In this document: in pieces, positions 55,795 to 64,000 of the stretch
Layout: each line of letters opens with the position of its first letter
How positions within the stretch are numbered: the stretch's first letter is position 1
Origin: Labilibaculum euxinicum
GTDB lineage: Bacteria; Bacteroidota; Bacteroidia; Bacteroidales; Marinifilaceae
Reading direction: 5' to 3'
Assembly (NCBI RefSeq): GCF_009795715.1
Contig: NZ_WTCR01000004.1
Coordinates: 186,001-250,000 of the forward strand
Length of the DNA: 64,000 nt
Translations under genes and position numbers: made by a program
Notes under the pieces: model-generated
Seen by the model: only the letters and a program-made list of their open reading frames with translations
Told to the model about the DNA's origin: nothing
Database searches by the model: none

Positions 55795-57027
55795 TTAATG
55801 AAAGAACAAATAAGCAATTGCTATGGCGGCAACAATACCGGCAAAATCAGCAATTAATCCACAAGTAACAGCATATCGGGTATTCTTAATTCCCACAGCT
55901 CCAAAATACACGGCAATAATATAAAAAGTTGTATCTGTGGCACCTTGCAGCGTTGATGCCAATTTGCCAACAAAGCTATCTGCCCCGTGCGTTTGCATCG
56001 CATCCACCATCATTCCTCTGGCACCACTACCACTCAATGGTTTCATTAATGCGGTAGGCAAGGCTTCTACAAAATCGGAATTTACACCAACAAAAAGACA
56101 AAACCGCCGCGCTCCTTCAATCACTAAATCCATTGTTCCGGAAGCTCTGAATACACCAATTGCAACCAAAATAGCAATCAAATAAGGAATAATTTTAATG
56201 GCAATTGAAAATCCTTCTTTTGCTCCATCTATAAAACTCTCATAAACATTCACCTTTTTTCGTGCTGCCAAAAGTATAAATGCAATAATGATAGAAAATA
56301 AGAATACATTACTAACTACAGTAGAAATTTGAGTTATCTGATCCTTTTCCAAGCTTGAAAAATAAGTAATCAACCCAATAATAAAGACAGTTAATCCTCC
56401 CAGATAAGCCAAAATAACTTTATCCCAAAGTTTTATTTTCTGTACAATTGCAACACTAATCAAACCAGCCAGTGTAGAAAAATAAGTTGCCAGTAATATG
56501 GGGATAAAAATATCAGAAGGATTCACAGCTCCTAATTGTGCCCTGTAAACCATAATAGATATTGGAATAATCGTTAATCCGGAAGTATTCAGCACCAAAA
56601 ACATAATTTGTGCATTGGATGCGGTGTCCTCCGATGGATTAACAGACTGCATTTCCTTCATCGCCTTTAATCCTAATGGCGTAGCTGCATTATCCAAACC
56701 GAGCATATTTGCAGCTAAATTCATCATTATCGAACCGTGTGCAACATGTCCTTTGGGTATTTCAGGAAACAACTTGTTGAAAAACGGACCAATCAAACGG
56801 GAAAAAACTTTTACAATTCCTCCATTTTCTCCGATTTTCATTATTCCTAACCACAAGGTTAAAACACCTGTTAAGCCAAGAGAAATATCAAAACCTGTTT
56901 TTGCCATATCGAATGTGGAGTTTACCATATTAGGGAATACCTCCATATCACCAAAAATGATCAACTTGATCAATCCAACAACAAAAGCAACAACAAAAAA
57001 GAAAATCCAAAGGTAATTTAAGGCCAT
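55795..57027 (-). CDS. SpmA-SpmB fusion (nucleoside-recognition/Gate domains)
   Basis: 410 residues with about ten membrane segments. The N-terminal half resembles SpmA (MIKIGENGGIVKVFSRLIGPFFNKLFPEIP) and the C-terminal half SpmB (ASTLQGATDTTFYIIAVYFGAVGIKNTRYA); the two are separate genes in Bacillus. In sporeformers they affect spore-core dehydration; in non-sporing Bacteroidota the fused form is widespread and its transported substrate is unknown. Start 36 bases after the TPR gene. Confidence 0.88.
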   Translation of the reverse strand: MALNYLWIFFFVVAFVVGLIKLIIFGDMEVFPNMVNSTFDMAKTGFDISLGLTGVLTLWLGIMKIGENGGIVKVFSRLIGPFFNKLFPEIPKGHVAHGSIMMNLAANMLGLDNAATPLGLKAMKEMQSVNPSEDTASNAQIMFLVLNTSGLTIIPISIMVYRAQLGAVNPSDIFIPILLATYFSTLAGLISVAIVQKIKLWDKVILAYLGGLTVFIIGLITYFSSLEKDQITQISTVVSNVFLFSIIIAFILLAARKKVNVYESFIDGAKEGFSIAIKIIPYLIAILVAIGVFRASGTMDLVIEGARRFCLFVGVNSDFVEALPTALMKPLSGSGARGMMVDAMQTHGADSFVGKLASTLQGATDTTFYIIAVYFGAVGIKNTRYAVTCGLIADFAGIVAAIAIAYLFFH

Positions 57028-57063
57028 AAACTTATTTTTAATATATTAAAATGTGGTTAAATA

Positions 57064-60000
57064 CTACTTGCTTCTCTGGTTTTCCTGTATCAATTTCAAT
57101 CTTTCTTTTGGATAAGACTCATTCGATTTTAGATTCTTAGCCTTTCTGTAATAGAAACGGGCAACAGAATAATTTCCCTTATCGTATGCTTCATCTGCCT
57201 GGGTAACAACTTTTTTATACTCAGCCTCAAGCTTCTGATTTTTCTTCGAATTGATAAACTCCTCAATTTTATCCAATTGCTTATTGGCATACTTTTCAGA
57301 AGTATCTAAGCCCTTGGCTTTCTGATAATAGAATTTTGCTACGGAATAGTTCTTTTTAGTCAACTCTTCATCACCTCGGGCAATTAATTTACGATATTCC
57401 TCTGTTAGTTCAGAATTCTTACCTTCTCTTATCAATTTATCAATTTCCTTTAATTTCTTTTTAGGATAATCTCTATCGAATAATTCAAGAGCTCTTTCGT
57501 ACATCACCTTCGCTACCGTAAAATGCGATGCGTTAAATGAATCATCAGCCTTTGCAATTTTTGATGCATATTCCCGTTCCTTTGCAATAGATAGTTTTTT
57601 CTCAAAATTAGTTGGGTTGTTTGAAACAACCTCCTTGTCAGCCAGCTTTAAAGCTTCCACTAATTTCTCAATCTCTTCCAATTTCTGCTTAGGATACTCC
57701 TCTTCAGGCTTCATACTAAGTGCTGAATTGAAATGATGACGTGCAACACTAAATTGCTCTTCTTTCAGAAATTTATCTCCTAATTTTATTTCCTCGCCAT
57801 ATAAACGATTCAACTCTTTCAATTTTTCAGCTTCTCTTGCTTGCTGCTCCAGTAATACTTCAATTCTCTTTAGCTGATTTTTAGGATAAGATTCGGCTGG
57901 TTTTAAATCCAATGCTCCCTGATATTTTCCAATTGCTGATGTGTACTCTTCCCGACCAAAAAACTGATCTGCTTCCTCAAGCAAAGCTTTGTACTGATAC
58001 TGTAATGTTGATTTTTCCTCTTCCAACTTCTCCAGCTCTTTCAATATCAATTTAATTTCTTCTATTTGATTAGGAGGATAAACATCCTTAGGTTTCAGCT
58101 TTTGAGCCTTTTCATACTCCCCAATTGCAGATTGCCATCTTTTTCCTTCATAATATTTATCAGCAAGAGCGATGCAATTACTATACTCTCTTTCAGTGGC
58201 TCGCAAAGCCTCAGCAATTCTGGCTTCTTCTTCAGCCTTGGCTTTCAGCTGTTTCACTATTTCATCAATCTTCTGAATCTGAGTTTTTGGATAACTTTCA
58301 TTACTCCTGATTTCTAAAGCCAAAGTATAGTTTTTTCTCGCTGATTCATAAGTTTCTGAAGAAAATTGAGAATCGGCTAAAGAAATAAATGAATTGTATT
58401 TTTCATCCAGTCCCTTTTTCTCTATAGCCAATCTAGCTTCTTCCTCGGCCAAACGTTTCTGTTCAGACAAAATATCATCAATTTTTTGGATTTGTGCCTT
58501 TGGGTAAGATTCCTTCCCCTTCAATTCTAAAGCATCTTTATAGCTTGTTCGAGACGATTGGTAATCACTGCTGGAAAACTGAGAGTCTGCCAATGCAATA
58601 ATTGATGCATATTTATCATCTAAAGCTTTCTTTTGAGATGCCAATCGAGCTGCTTCATTAGCCTCTGCCTGTTGATTCGCCAATAACACATCAATTTTTT
58701 GAATTTGAGTTTTGGGATACGCTTCGCCAGCTTTTAAACGCAAAGCTTCCGTATAATTGGTTTTGGCTGATTGATATTCTTCTGATGAAAATTGGGTATC
58801 AGCCAATTTGATGACAGATGCATATTTTTCATCCAGGGCTTTTTTCTCAGCTAACAAGCGCTTTGCATTTTCCGCTTCGGCTTGCTGATTTGCCAATATG
58901 TTATCAATCTTTTGAATTTGAGATTTAGGATAAACTTCGTCAACCTTCAAACTTAAAGCATCGGTATAACTTGTTTTAGAAGCCTGATAATCACCAGATG
59001 ACAATTGAGAATCGGCTAATTTGATTATAGATGCATATTTTTCGTCCAAGGCTTTCTTTTCAGCAAGTAAACGAGTAGCCTTATCAGCTTCAGCTTGCTG
59101 AGCATCCAATATCTCATTGATCTTTTGAATTTGAGTTTTTGGATAAGCCTCTGCCAACTTTAAATTTAAAGCATCCTTGTATGTGTTTTTAGCAGAATCA
59201 TAATCTCCGGCTGAAAACTGTGAATCGGCCAACGCAACAACAGATTCATATTTCTCATCCAAGGCTTTCTTTTGAGATGCCAATCTTGCAGCTTCATCAG
59301 CTTCGGCTAATTGCTGTGCCAATATTCCATCGATCTTCTGAATTTGAAATTTTGGATATGTTTCGTTTGCTTTCAAACTCAATGCATCTGAATAAGTAGA
59401 CTTTGAAGTCTGATAGTCACCGGATGAAAATTGAGAATCAGCCAAATTAATGATCGATGCATATTTTTCATCCAAAGCTTTCTTTTCGGCAAGCAAGCGA
59501 GCGGCCTCATCAGCCTCAGCCAGTTGCCTTACTAATATCCCATCAATTTTTTGAATTTGAGATTTTGGATACTCCTCCTCAGATTTCAAACTCAATGCAT
59601 TTGAATAACTGTTTTTCGAGGACTGATAGTCACCAGAAGAAAACTGAGAATCAGCCAAATTAATGATCGATGCATATTTTTCATCCAAAGCTTTCTTTTC
59701 AGCAACCAAACGAGCAGCCTCATCAGCTTCAGCTTGCTGGTCTGCTAAGATCCCATCAATCTTCAGTATTTGAGATTTTGGATACTCCTCCTCAGATTTC
59801 AAACTCAATGCATCTGAATAACTGTTTTTCGAGGACTGATAGTCACCAGAAAAAAATTGAGAATCAGCCAAATTAATGATCGATGCATATTTTTCATCCA
59901 AAGCTTTCTTTTCGGCAAGCAAGCGAGCAGCCTCATCAGCTTCAGCTTGCTGGTCTGCCAAGATCTCATCAATCTTTTGAATTTGCAATCTGGGATACTC

Positions 60001-61068
60001 CTCCTCAGATTTCAAACTTAAAGCATCTGAATAACTGTTTTTCGAGGACTGATAATCGCCCGATGAAAACTGAGAATCTGCAATTGCAATTATTGATGCA
60101 TACTTCTCTTCCATAGCCCTTTTATCGGCCTCTAACTGTGCTTGTTGCACCAACAAATCACTAATTTTTTGAATCTGATTTTTAGGATATGCTTCGCTTG
60201 GCTTCACGTCTAAAGCACTTGTATAGTTCGCTTTAGAAAGTTTGTAATCCTTAGCCTCGAATTGGTTATCAGCTTGAGTGATTAATGCTAAATACCTTTC
60301 TTCCAAGGCTTTTCGCTCTGCTTCGAGACGGGCTTTTTCCTCCGCATTGGCCAGCTCCTGCCCTATCAATTCATCAATTTTTTGCAATTGTGCTTTTGGA
60401 TAACCCTCATCAGGCATAATCGCCAAAGCCTCGTTATAACCTGCTTTCGACAGATCATATTTTTTTGCATTAAAATTAACATCACCTCTTTGAATCGCAG
60501 CCTTATAAGCTCTTTCTTTCGCCAATCTTTGCGCCTCTAACTCTGCCGCTCTTTTTTTGGCTTCTTCCTCAGCTTTTTTAATTGCATCTCTAATTTGCGC
60601 ATCGTAATCCCGATCATAATCGAAATCATCTAATTCCTTATCGTACATGATCATTCCCATGGGTTGATCAAAAACAGAAAGGTCAAGCCCCTCATAAGCT
60701 GGAAATAAGGAAACCATAAATTTAAAGGGTGGAAATTGATTGTCCCTACTAAGAATATCTAATGGCACAAAAGTGGAAATACTTACTTTCTTGGTAACAA
60801 ATCCCTCTTTCGAAAACTCGAAAATATATTCATTTCCAAAATCCAATTCGTATTCAAACTTACCACTATTATCAACAATTCCCGACTCCATCTTTTCTGC
60901 ATTTTTTAAAATGGTAATTCGAGTATTCTCAATACTTCCGTTTTCAATCTTTACTTTTCCGAAAATTGAATATTTATCCTGAGCAACCGCGAAATCAGGA
61001 AAACAACACAGAAAGAATAAAAAAATAGAAAAAACTGTTAATATGTGAAATTTTGAAGAATTATTCAT
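57064..61068 (-). CDS. Giant 17-repeat secreted protein with CNA-B-like N-terminal domain
   Basis: 1334 residues. A signal peptide (about 1-29) is followed by a carboxypeptidase-regulatory-like/CNA-B beta domain (about 31-105) and then 17 helical repeats of about 71 residues. Each repeat has a coiled-coil segment (LAEKKALDEKYASII), a TPR-like pair (LADSQFSSGDYQSSKNSYSDAL) and the landmark YPKxQIQKIDxIL. The last six copies are more diverged. No OmpA or anchoring domain follows; the chain ends in a basic tail. Periplasmic or surface scaffold is likely, function unknown. It precedes the SpmAB gene by 36 bases. Confidence 0.85.
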   Translation of the reverse strand: MNNSSKFHILTVFSIFLFFLCCFPDFAVAQDKYSIFGKVKIENGSIENTRITILKNAEKMESGIVDNSGKFEYELDFGNEYIFEFSKEGFVTKKVSISTFVPLDILSRDNQFPPFKFMVSLFPAYEGLDLSVFDQPMGMIMYDKELDDFDYDRDYDAQIRDAIKKAEEEAKKRAAELEAQRLAKERAYKAAIQRGDVNFNAKKYDLSKAGYNEALAIMPDEGYPKAQLQKIDELIGQELANAEEKARLEAERKALEERYLALITQADNQFEAKDYKLSKANYTSALDVKPSEAYPKNQIQKISDLLVQQAQLEADKRAMEEKYASIIAIADSQFSSGDYQSSKNSYSDALSLKSEEEYPRLQIQKIDEILADQQAEADEAARLLAEKKALDEKYASIINLADSQFFSGDYQSSKNSYSDALSLKSEEEYPKSQILKIDGILADQQAEADEAARLVAEKKALDEKYASIINLADSQFSSGDYQSSKNSYSNALSLKSEEEYPKSQIQKIDGILVRQLAEADEAARLLAEKKALDEKYASIINLADSQFSSGDYQTSKSTYSDALSLKANETYPKFQIQKIDGILAQQLAEADEAARLASQKKALDEKYESVVALADSQFSAGDYDSAKNTYKDALNLKLAEAYPKTQIQKINEILDAQQAEADKATRLLAEKKALDEKYASIIKLADSQLSSGDYQASKTSYTDALSLKVDEVYPKSQIQKIDNILANQQAEAENAKRLLAEKKALDEKYASVIKLADTQFSSEEYQSAKTNYTEALRLKAGEAYPKTQIQKIDVLLANQQAEANEAARLASQKKALDDKYASIIALADSQFSSSDYQSSRTSYKDALELKGKESYPKAQIQKIDDILSEQKRLAEEEARLAIEKKGLDEKYNSFISLADSQFSSETYESARKNYTLALEIRSNESYPKTQIQKIDEIVKQLKAKAEEEARIAEALRATEREYSNCIALADKYYEGKRWQSAIGEYEKAQKLKPKDVYPPNQIEEIKLILKELEKLEEEKSTLQYQYKALLEEADQFFGREEYTSAIGKYQGALDLKPAESYPKNQLKRIEVLLEQQAREAEKLKELNRLYGEEIKLGDKFLKEEQFSVARHHFNSALSMKPEEEYPKQKLEEIEKLVEALKLADKEVVSNNPTNFEKKLSIAKEREYASKIAKADDSFNASHFTVAKVMYERALELFDRDYPKKKLKEIDKLIREGKNSELTEEYRKLIARGDEELTKKNYSVAKFYYQKAKGLDTSEKYANKQLDKIEEFINSKKNQKLEAEYKKVVTQADEAYDKGNYSVARFYYRKAKNLKSNESYPKERLKLIQENQRSK
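59430..60100 (-). repeat. Near-identical 213-bp direct repeats inside the 17-repeat gene
   Basis: Three successive units have the same opening at 59457, 59670 and 59883, exactly 213 bases (71 codons) apart, and are much closer in DNA than the outer copies. This points to recent unequal crossing-over. Confidence 0.85.
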
Positions 61069-61202
61069 ATCAAAAAAAACGCTTTTACTTTATCATAAAA
61101 AAAAATAGACTTATCAGCCACTTCTTCTTGCAAACTAATAAAATCTAATGCAATAATGGTAAAGTTAAAATTTTGAAATGAAAACAGAAGATTATAAACT
61201 AA

Positions 61203-61234
61203 ATAAAGCTATTTGCACTTGCAAATAGCTTTAT
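61203..61234 (-). terminator. Probable terminator of the NACHT-like gene
   Basis: Perfect 14-bp stem ATAAAGCTATTTGC / GCAAATAGCTTTAT around ACTT, 20 bases past the stop. The following T's are short (TTTAGTTT). Confidence 0.7.
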
Positions 61235-61253
61235 CAAATATTTCTCTAAACTT

Positions 61254-63803
61254 CTAAACAAAAAGAGTTTCCATATCAAATATTGAGCTAACATCTCTTA
61301 AAATATCCCTTTCTTCCGATAAACAAATGCTTTCTTTTGTTTTCTCACCCCATTCATTATAATATATTACCATTTTTTTTAGGATTCCTAAAGAACACAA
61401 TCTGTAATTAGCTTCATCACAAATTTCCATAGCTGAATTAAAATGTCTTTCCACCTGAACGCGATTCCCTTCTGAAAACTGAACAGAACTAAGAAACGAA
61501 TGATAATATATTTGCAAAAAATAATTTTTTGAAGCTAATATTTCACTTTCGCATGATTTTAAAAACTCAATTTGAGTTTTAGTCATTTCCATACCTAAAC
61601 TATGCTGCGCAGATAATTTATAGCATTGCAGAATTCTGTAATTTAGATTTGATTTTTTCGACTCTGTTCTTTTATACAAATGTTCAACATCATCAATTAA
61701 TTGAAGAACCTTATGAAAGGATTTCATATAAATCAATACCATACAAATAACAAGCTCAAATTCACCATTAAGTGAATAATTATCATCCAGATGATTATAA
61801 GCCATTTCCCTGTGATAAAACATCATTAAAATCTCAATTTCATTAGATTCCTTACTGATGAAATGATTGTAAATCAAAATACTGGTAAGCCTCATTGAGA
61901 TATCAATTCCTGTGCATGACAAATCAATCTCTTCTGCATTTAATTCCTGATAATAAAGCTCTATGTTCTCTATATCCATGGTAAATACAGAATTCAACAA
62001 CAACAGTGAATGTGACTTTATTCGTACACTTTTAGATTGTCCTTTTTTTGCAAATATTTCTAATATAGCCTTATCTCCCTTACTAATATTATAGATATCT
62101 GGAAAATCCTTAAACAGATACTTTTCAGCTCGTTTCTGTGTTGCAAAATGCTCCATTAACTCTATTTTCCGATCATCTGAATAAATCGCTGAATTAAGAA
62201 CGGTATCAATCACCTCACGATCCGAAAGTGTCTCGTCACTTAATTCAAAAAAGTTTTTTAATTCCAGATGTTTCCCATTATAGAAAGCATTCGTGTATAA
62301 AAAGCAAATTAGTCTATTTTTAATATCAAAACCAGAATACCCATCTTCAACAGCTTTAATCAGCTGAAAATCAACCCCTCCGTTTTGCTGAATAAGATTA
62401 AAACCAATCAAAGTCTCACATAAGGACTCACTGGTAATTTTCACATACTTACAATAACTATTGTGTTCATTTATGGTGATAAATTCGGTTAATAATCCAT
62501 ATGAAATTAATTCCTCATAGGCATAAAAATAATTCCCAGCAGTTTTCAGATGGATTGGAAAAGCATCCCGCAATTCCATTTTTTTTGCAGCAACTCCATT
62601 CTTCCCATGTTCAATCAATTTCAAAATACCATATAAAATATCCATCTTCTCTTCCGAAAATCTGGAATAAAACACTTTGTTTCTTAAAAATTCATTTAAC
62701 AACTCTTGCCCCTGATTATTGCCATAATGCTTATTCGGATTGTATAATTTCACGAATAATTCCAGATAAAAAGGATTAGAAATCATTTTCTTTTGTTGGA
62801 AGGACAATTCCTTAACTGAAAATTTAGTCGAAAAACTATTATTGATTGTTCGATCAATAACATATTCAATTTCATCATTTGTTAAAGGATATAGATTCTG
62901 ATAATCCTGAGAATCTAATTTCAAACCTAGTTCGTACCAACTATTTTGAATAGCATTTCCTTTTATTACAAATGGTAAGGCAAATTTCTCCCAAGTTGAG
63001 CAACGTGAAGTTATTATTAGTTTTATCTTATCAGAATCCTTATAATTTGATATAAACTGTTTTATCTGAAGAAACAGCCTTTCCAGTTTAATATTATCAT
63101 ATGTGATTTCATCAAGCGCATCGATGGCAAATATTATTCGAGCGTCACAATCTTTAGGATTTTCAAGAAAATATTTCAAAGTATCCTTCTCTGTAAAATC
63201 TAATTGATCCTGAATCCAACGATCCAAGCTGAAATCCTTATTTAAAAAACTAAGCATGAATGATGCATTCAGATATAAAATGACATCATCACTTTGTTTT
63301 CTAATCCAATTTTTCTCGAACCACTTGGCTAACATACTTGATTTACCAAAACCTCCAGGAGCAATAAAACCAGTTGCCATTTTCGATGAATTCAAAAAAC
63401 ATCTAATTCTTTCTTCGGCATGAAACCGACTAACAACTGAATGAAATGGAATACCTGATTGTCCGGCAACTAATTTATACGTTTCCTTACTGAGTTCGAG
63501 TGATTTTTGATATAAATCATTCCAATTTCTTTTCTTCTTATAAGTAGATTTTATAGTACCACCCTGTGAAGCACAAAATTGCTCCCAAGTTGCATAACCA
63601 ACATAAATGGAAAGCGTACTCAATGTAAATTTTGCTGGGGTAGTCCTTGTTTTTAAGAATCCATAAATTCGTCGAATAGTGGTAGTACTAATCCGGTATC
63701 CGGTTTCCTCGCAAATTTCATCAGCCAAAATACGACACGCTTTAGTATACAATAGCTCTGAACCAAACTTCTTTAAAACTTCCGATTTCAGTCGTTCAAT
63801 CAT
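61254..63803 (-). CDS. STAND/NACHT-type ATPase with N-terminal DNA-binding-like domain
   Basis: 849 residues. Residues 1-80 match a module common in Bacteroidota signalling proteins (ISTTTIRRIYGFL...FTLSTLSIYVGYATWEQF by position), probably a winged-helix DNA-binding domain. The ATPase has Walker A APGGFGKSS (148-156) and Walker B IIFAIDALDE (223-232), followed by a sensor-like ITSRCSTWEKF, as in NACHT/STAND proteins. The rest is helical and TPR-like (about 480-849). STAND ATPases oligomerise on sensing a ligand; in bacteria many are anti-phage or transcriptional switches. No effector domain is visible, so a regulator is more likely than a defence effector, but neither is proven. Confidence 0.78.
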   Translation of the reverse strand: MIERLKSEVLKKFGSELLYTKACRILADEICEETGYRISTTTIRRIYGFLKTRTTPAKFTLSTLSIYVGYATWEQFCASQGGTIKSTYKKKRNWNDLYQKSLELSKETYKLVAGQSGIPFHSVVSRFHAEERIRCFLNSSKMATGFIAPGGFGKSSMLAKWFEKNWIRKQSDDVILYLNASFMLSFLNKDFSLDRWIQDQLDFTEKDTLKYFLENPKDCDARIIFAIDALDEITYDNIKLERLFLQIKQFISNYKDSDKIKLIITSRCSTWEKFALPFVIKGNAIQNSWYELGLKLDSQDYQNLYPLTNDEIEYVIDRTINNSFSTKFSVKELSFQQKKMISNPFYLELFVKLYNPNKHYGNNQGQELLNEFLRNKVFYSRFSEEKMDILYGILKLIEHGKNGVAAKKMELRDAFPIHLKTAGNYFYAYEELISYGLLTEFITINEHNSYCKYVKITSESLCETLIGFNLIQQNGGVDFQLIKAVEDGYSGFDIKNRLICFLYTNAFYNGKHLELKNFFELSDETLSDREVIDTVLNSAIYSDDRKIELMEHFATQKRAEKYLFKDFPDIYNISKGDKAILEIFAKKGQSKSVRIKSHSLLLLNSVFTMDIENIELYYQELNAEEIDLSCTGIDISMRLTSILIYNHFISKESNEIEILMMFYHREMAYNHLDDNYSLNGEFELVICMVLIYMKSFHKVLQLIDDVEHLYKRTESKKSNLNYRILQCYKLSAQHSLGMEMTKTQIEFLKSCESEILASKNYFLQIYYHSFLSSVQFSEGNRVQVERHFNSAMEICDEANYRLCSLGILKKMVIYYNEWGEKTKESICLSEERDILRDVSSIFDMETLFV

Positions 63804-64000
63804 TGTCGTAATAGTATATTGTAGTGATCTTAATCAAATTTCGGGTGAAAGTAAGTAAGAAATCTCATCGAGACAATCCACAATTTATCTTCAGGGACAA
63901 TAAATTTATATCTGCGTTGTTTCAGCTTATAATGGTGTTTATGAAAAATGCAAATTCGATATAAAAACATGTGAATTGAAATATGTGCTAATTATTTTCC
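63804..64000. other. Upstream region of the NACHT-like gene, to window edge
   Basis: 197 bases with no frame or clear -7 box. It should carry the promoter of the NACHT-like gene. Confidence 0.35.

Noticed and set aside
59457-60116. Three similar plus-strand frames of 68-77 codons
   Set aside because: They are antisense reflections of the 213-bp repeats of the 17-repeat gene.
61254-63803. Anti-phage defence island
   Set aside because: A single STAND-type ATPase without an effector domain or defence neighbours in the window is not enough.
1-64000. tRNA, rRNA and riboswitches
   Set aside because: I looked for cloverleaf arms, conserved rRNA stretches and known aptamer cores and found none I could support by eye.

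Overview
The window is chromosomal DNA from a member of the Bacteroidota. A marine, Marinilabiliales-type anaerobe is my best guess, but that is an inference. The grounds are AT-rich sequence, few Shine-Dalgarno sites, several upstream regions with the Bacteroidota -7 box TAnnTTTG (one with a correctly spaced -33 TTTG), and the gene families present: a GH97 glucosidase beside a SusR-like TPR regulator, a fused E1 of the branched-chain 2-oxoacid dehydrogenase, a flotillin/NfeD pair, fused SpmA-SpmB, and secreted S9, S41 and M16 peptidases.

Layout. 1-20 kb: a cut-off SWIM zinc-finger gene, a secreted M16 peptidase, an NfeD-like/flotillin operon, a giant tricorn-type protease, a GH97 lipoprotein, a small outer-membrane barrel, a membrane-spanning TPR/HTH regulator, a TldE/TldD pair and a prolyl oligopeptidase. 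20-21.8 kb: a repeat-rich patch with a REP-associated (Y1/HUH) transposase whose own reading frame contains its palindromes. 21.8-36 kb: a complete minus-strand branched-chain amino acid cluster, ilvD-ilvB-ilvN-ilvC then leuA-leuC-leuD-cimA/leuA2-leuB-ilvA. Only the transaminase ilvE is missing. 36-40.4 kb: a three-gene small-membrane-protein set (YtxH, holin-like, YqjK-like), a GNAT/RLAN/ATP-grasp fusion and a NifX-like protein. 40.6-43 kb: an accessory patch with cassette-like hairpins around a TonB-domain gene, a MerR scrap and a 41-bp tandem repeat. 43-51 kb: a 19-haem cytochrome fused to a cytochrome b module, DPP IV, an unknown two-TM protein coupled to a GNAT, and flavodoxin. 51-57 kb: branched-chain 2-oxoacid dehydrogenase E1 and E2, an AHSA1-like protein, an S4 RNA-binding protein and SpmAB. 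57-64 kb: a 1334-residue protein with 17 repeats and a NACHT-type ATPase with an N-terminal DNA-binding-like domain.

Most notable finding. The BCAA cluster is preceded by short open frames that gene callers would miss. Upstream of ilvD there are two consecutive attenuator modules. Each has a leader peptide rich in Ile/Val (22 and 29 residues), then an intrinsic terminator whose 5' arm can instead pair with the end of that leader frame. A third module of the same logic, with a Leu/Ile-rich 26-residue leader, precedes leuA. Together they suggest ribosome-mediated attenuation of both halves of the pathway, with a duplicated gate in front of ilvD. The other strong signals are the covarying palindromes inside the transposase gene and the integron-cassette-like boundaries around the TonB-domain gene.

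All calls come from reading the sequence; no database search was run.
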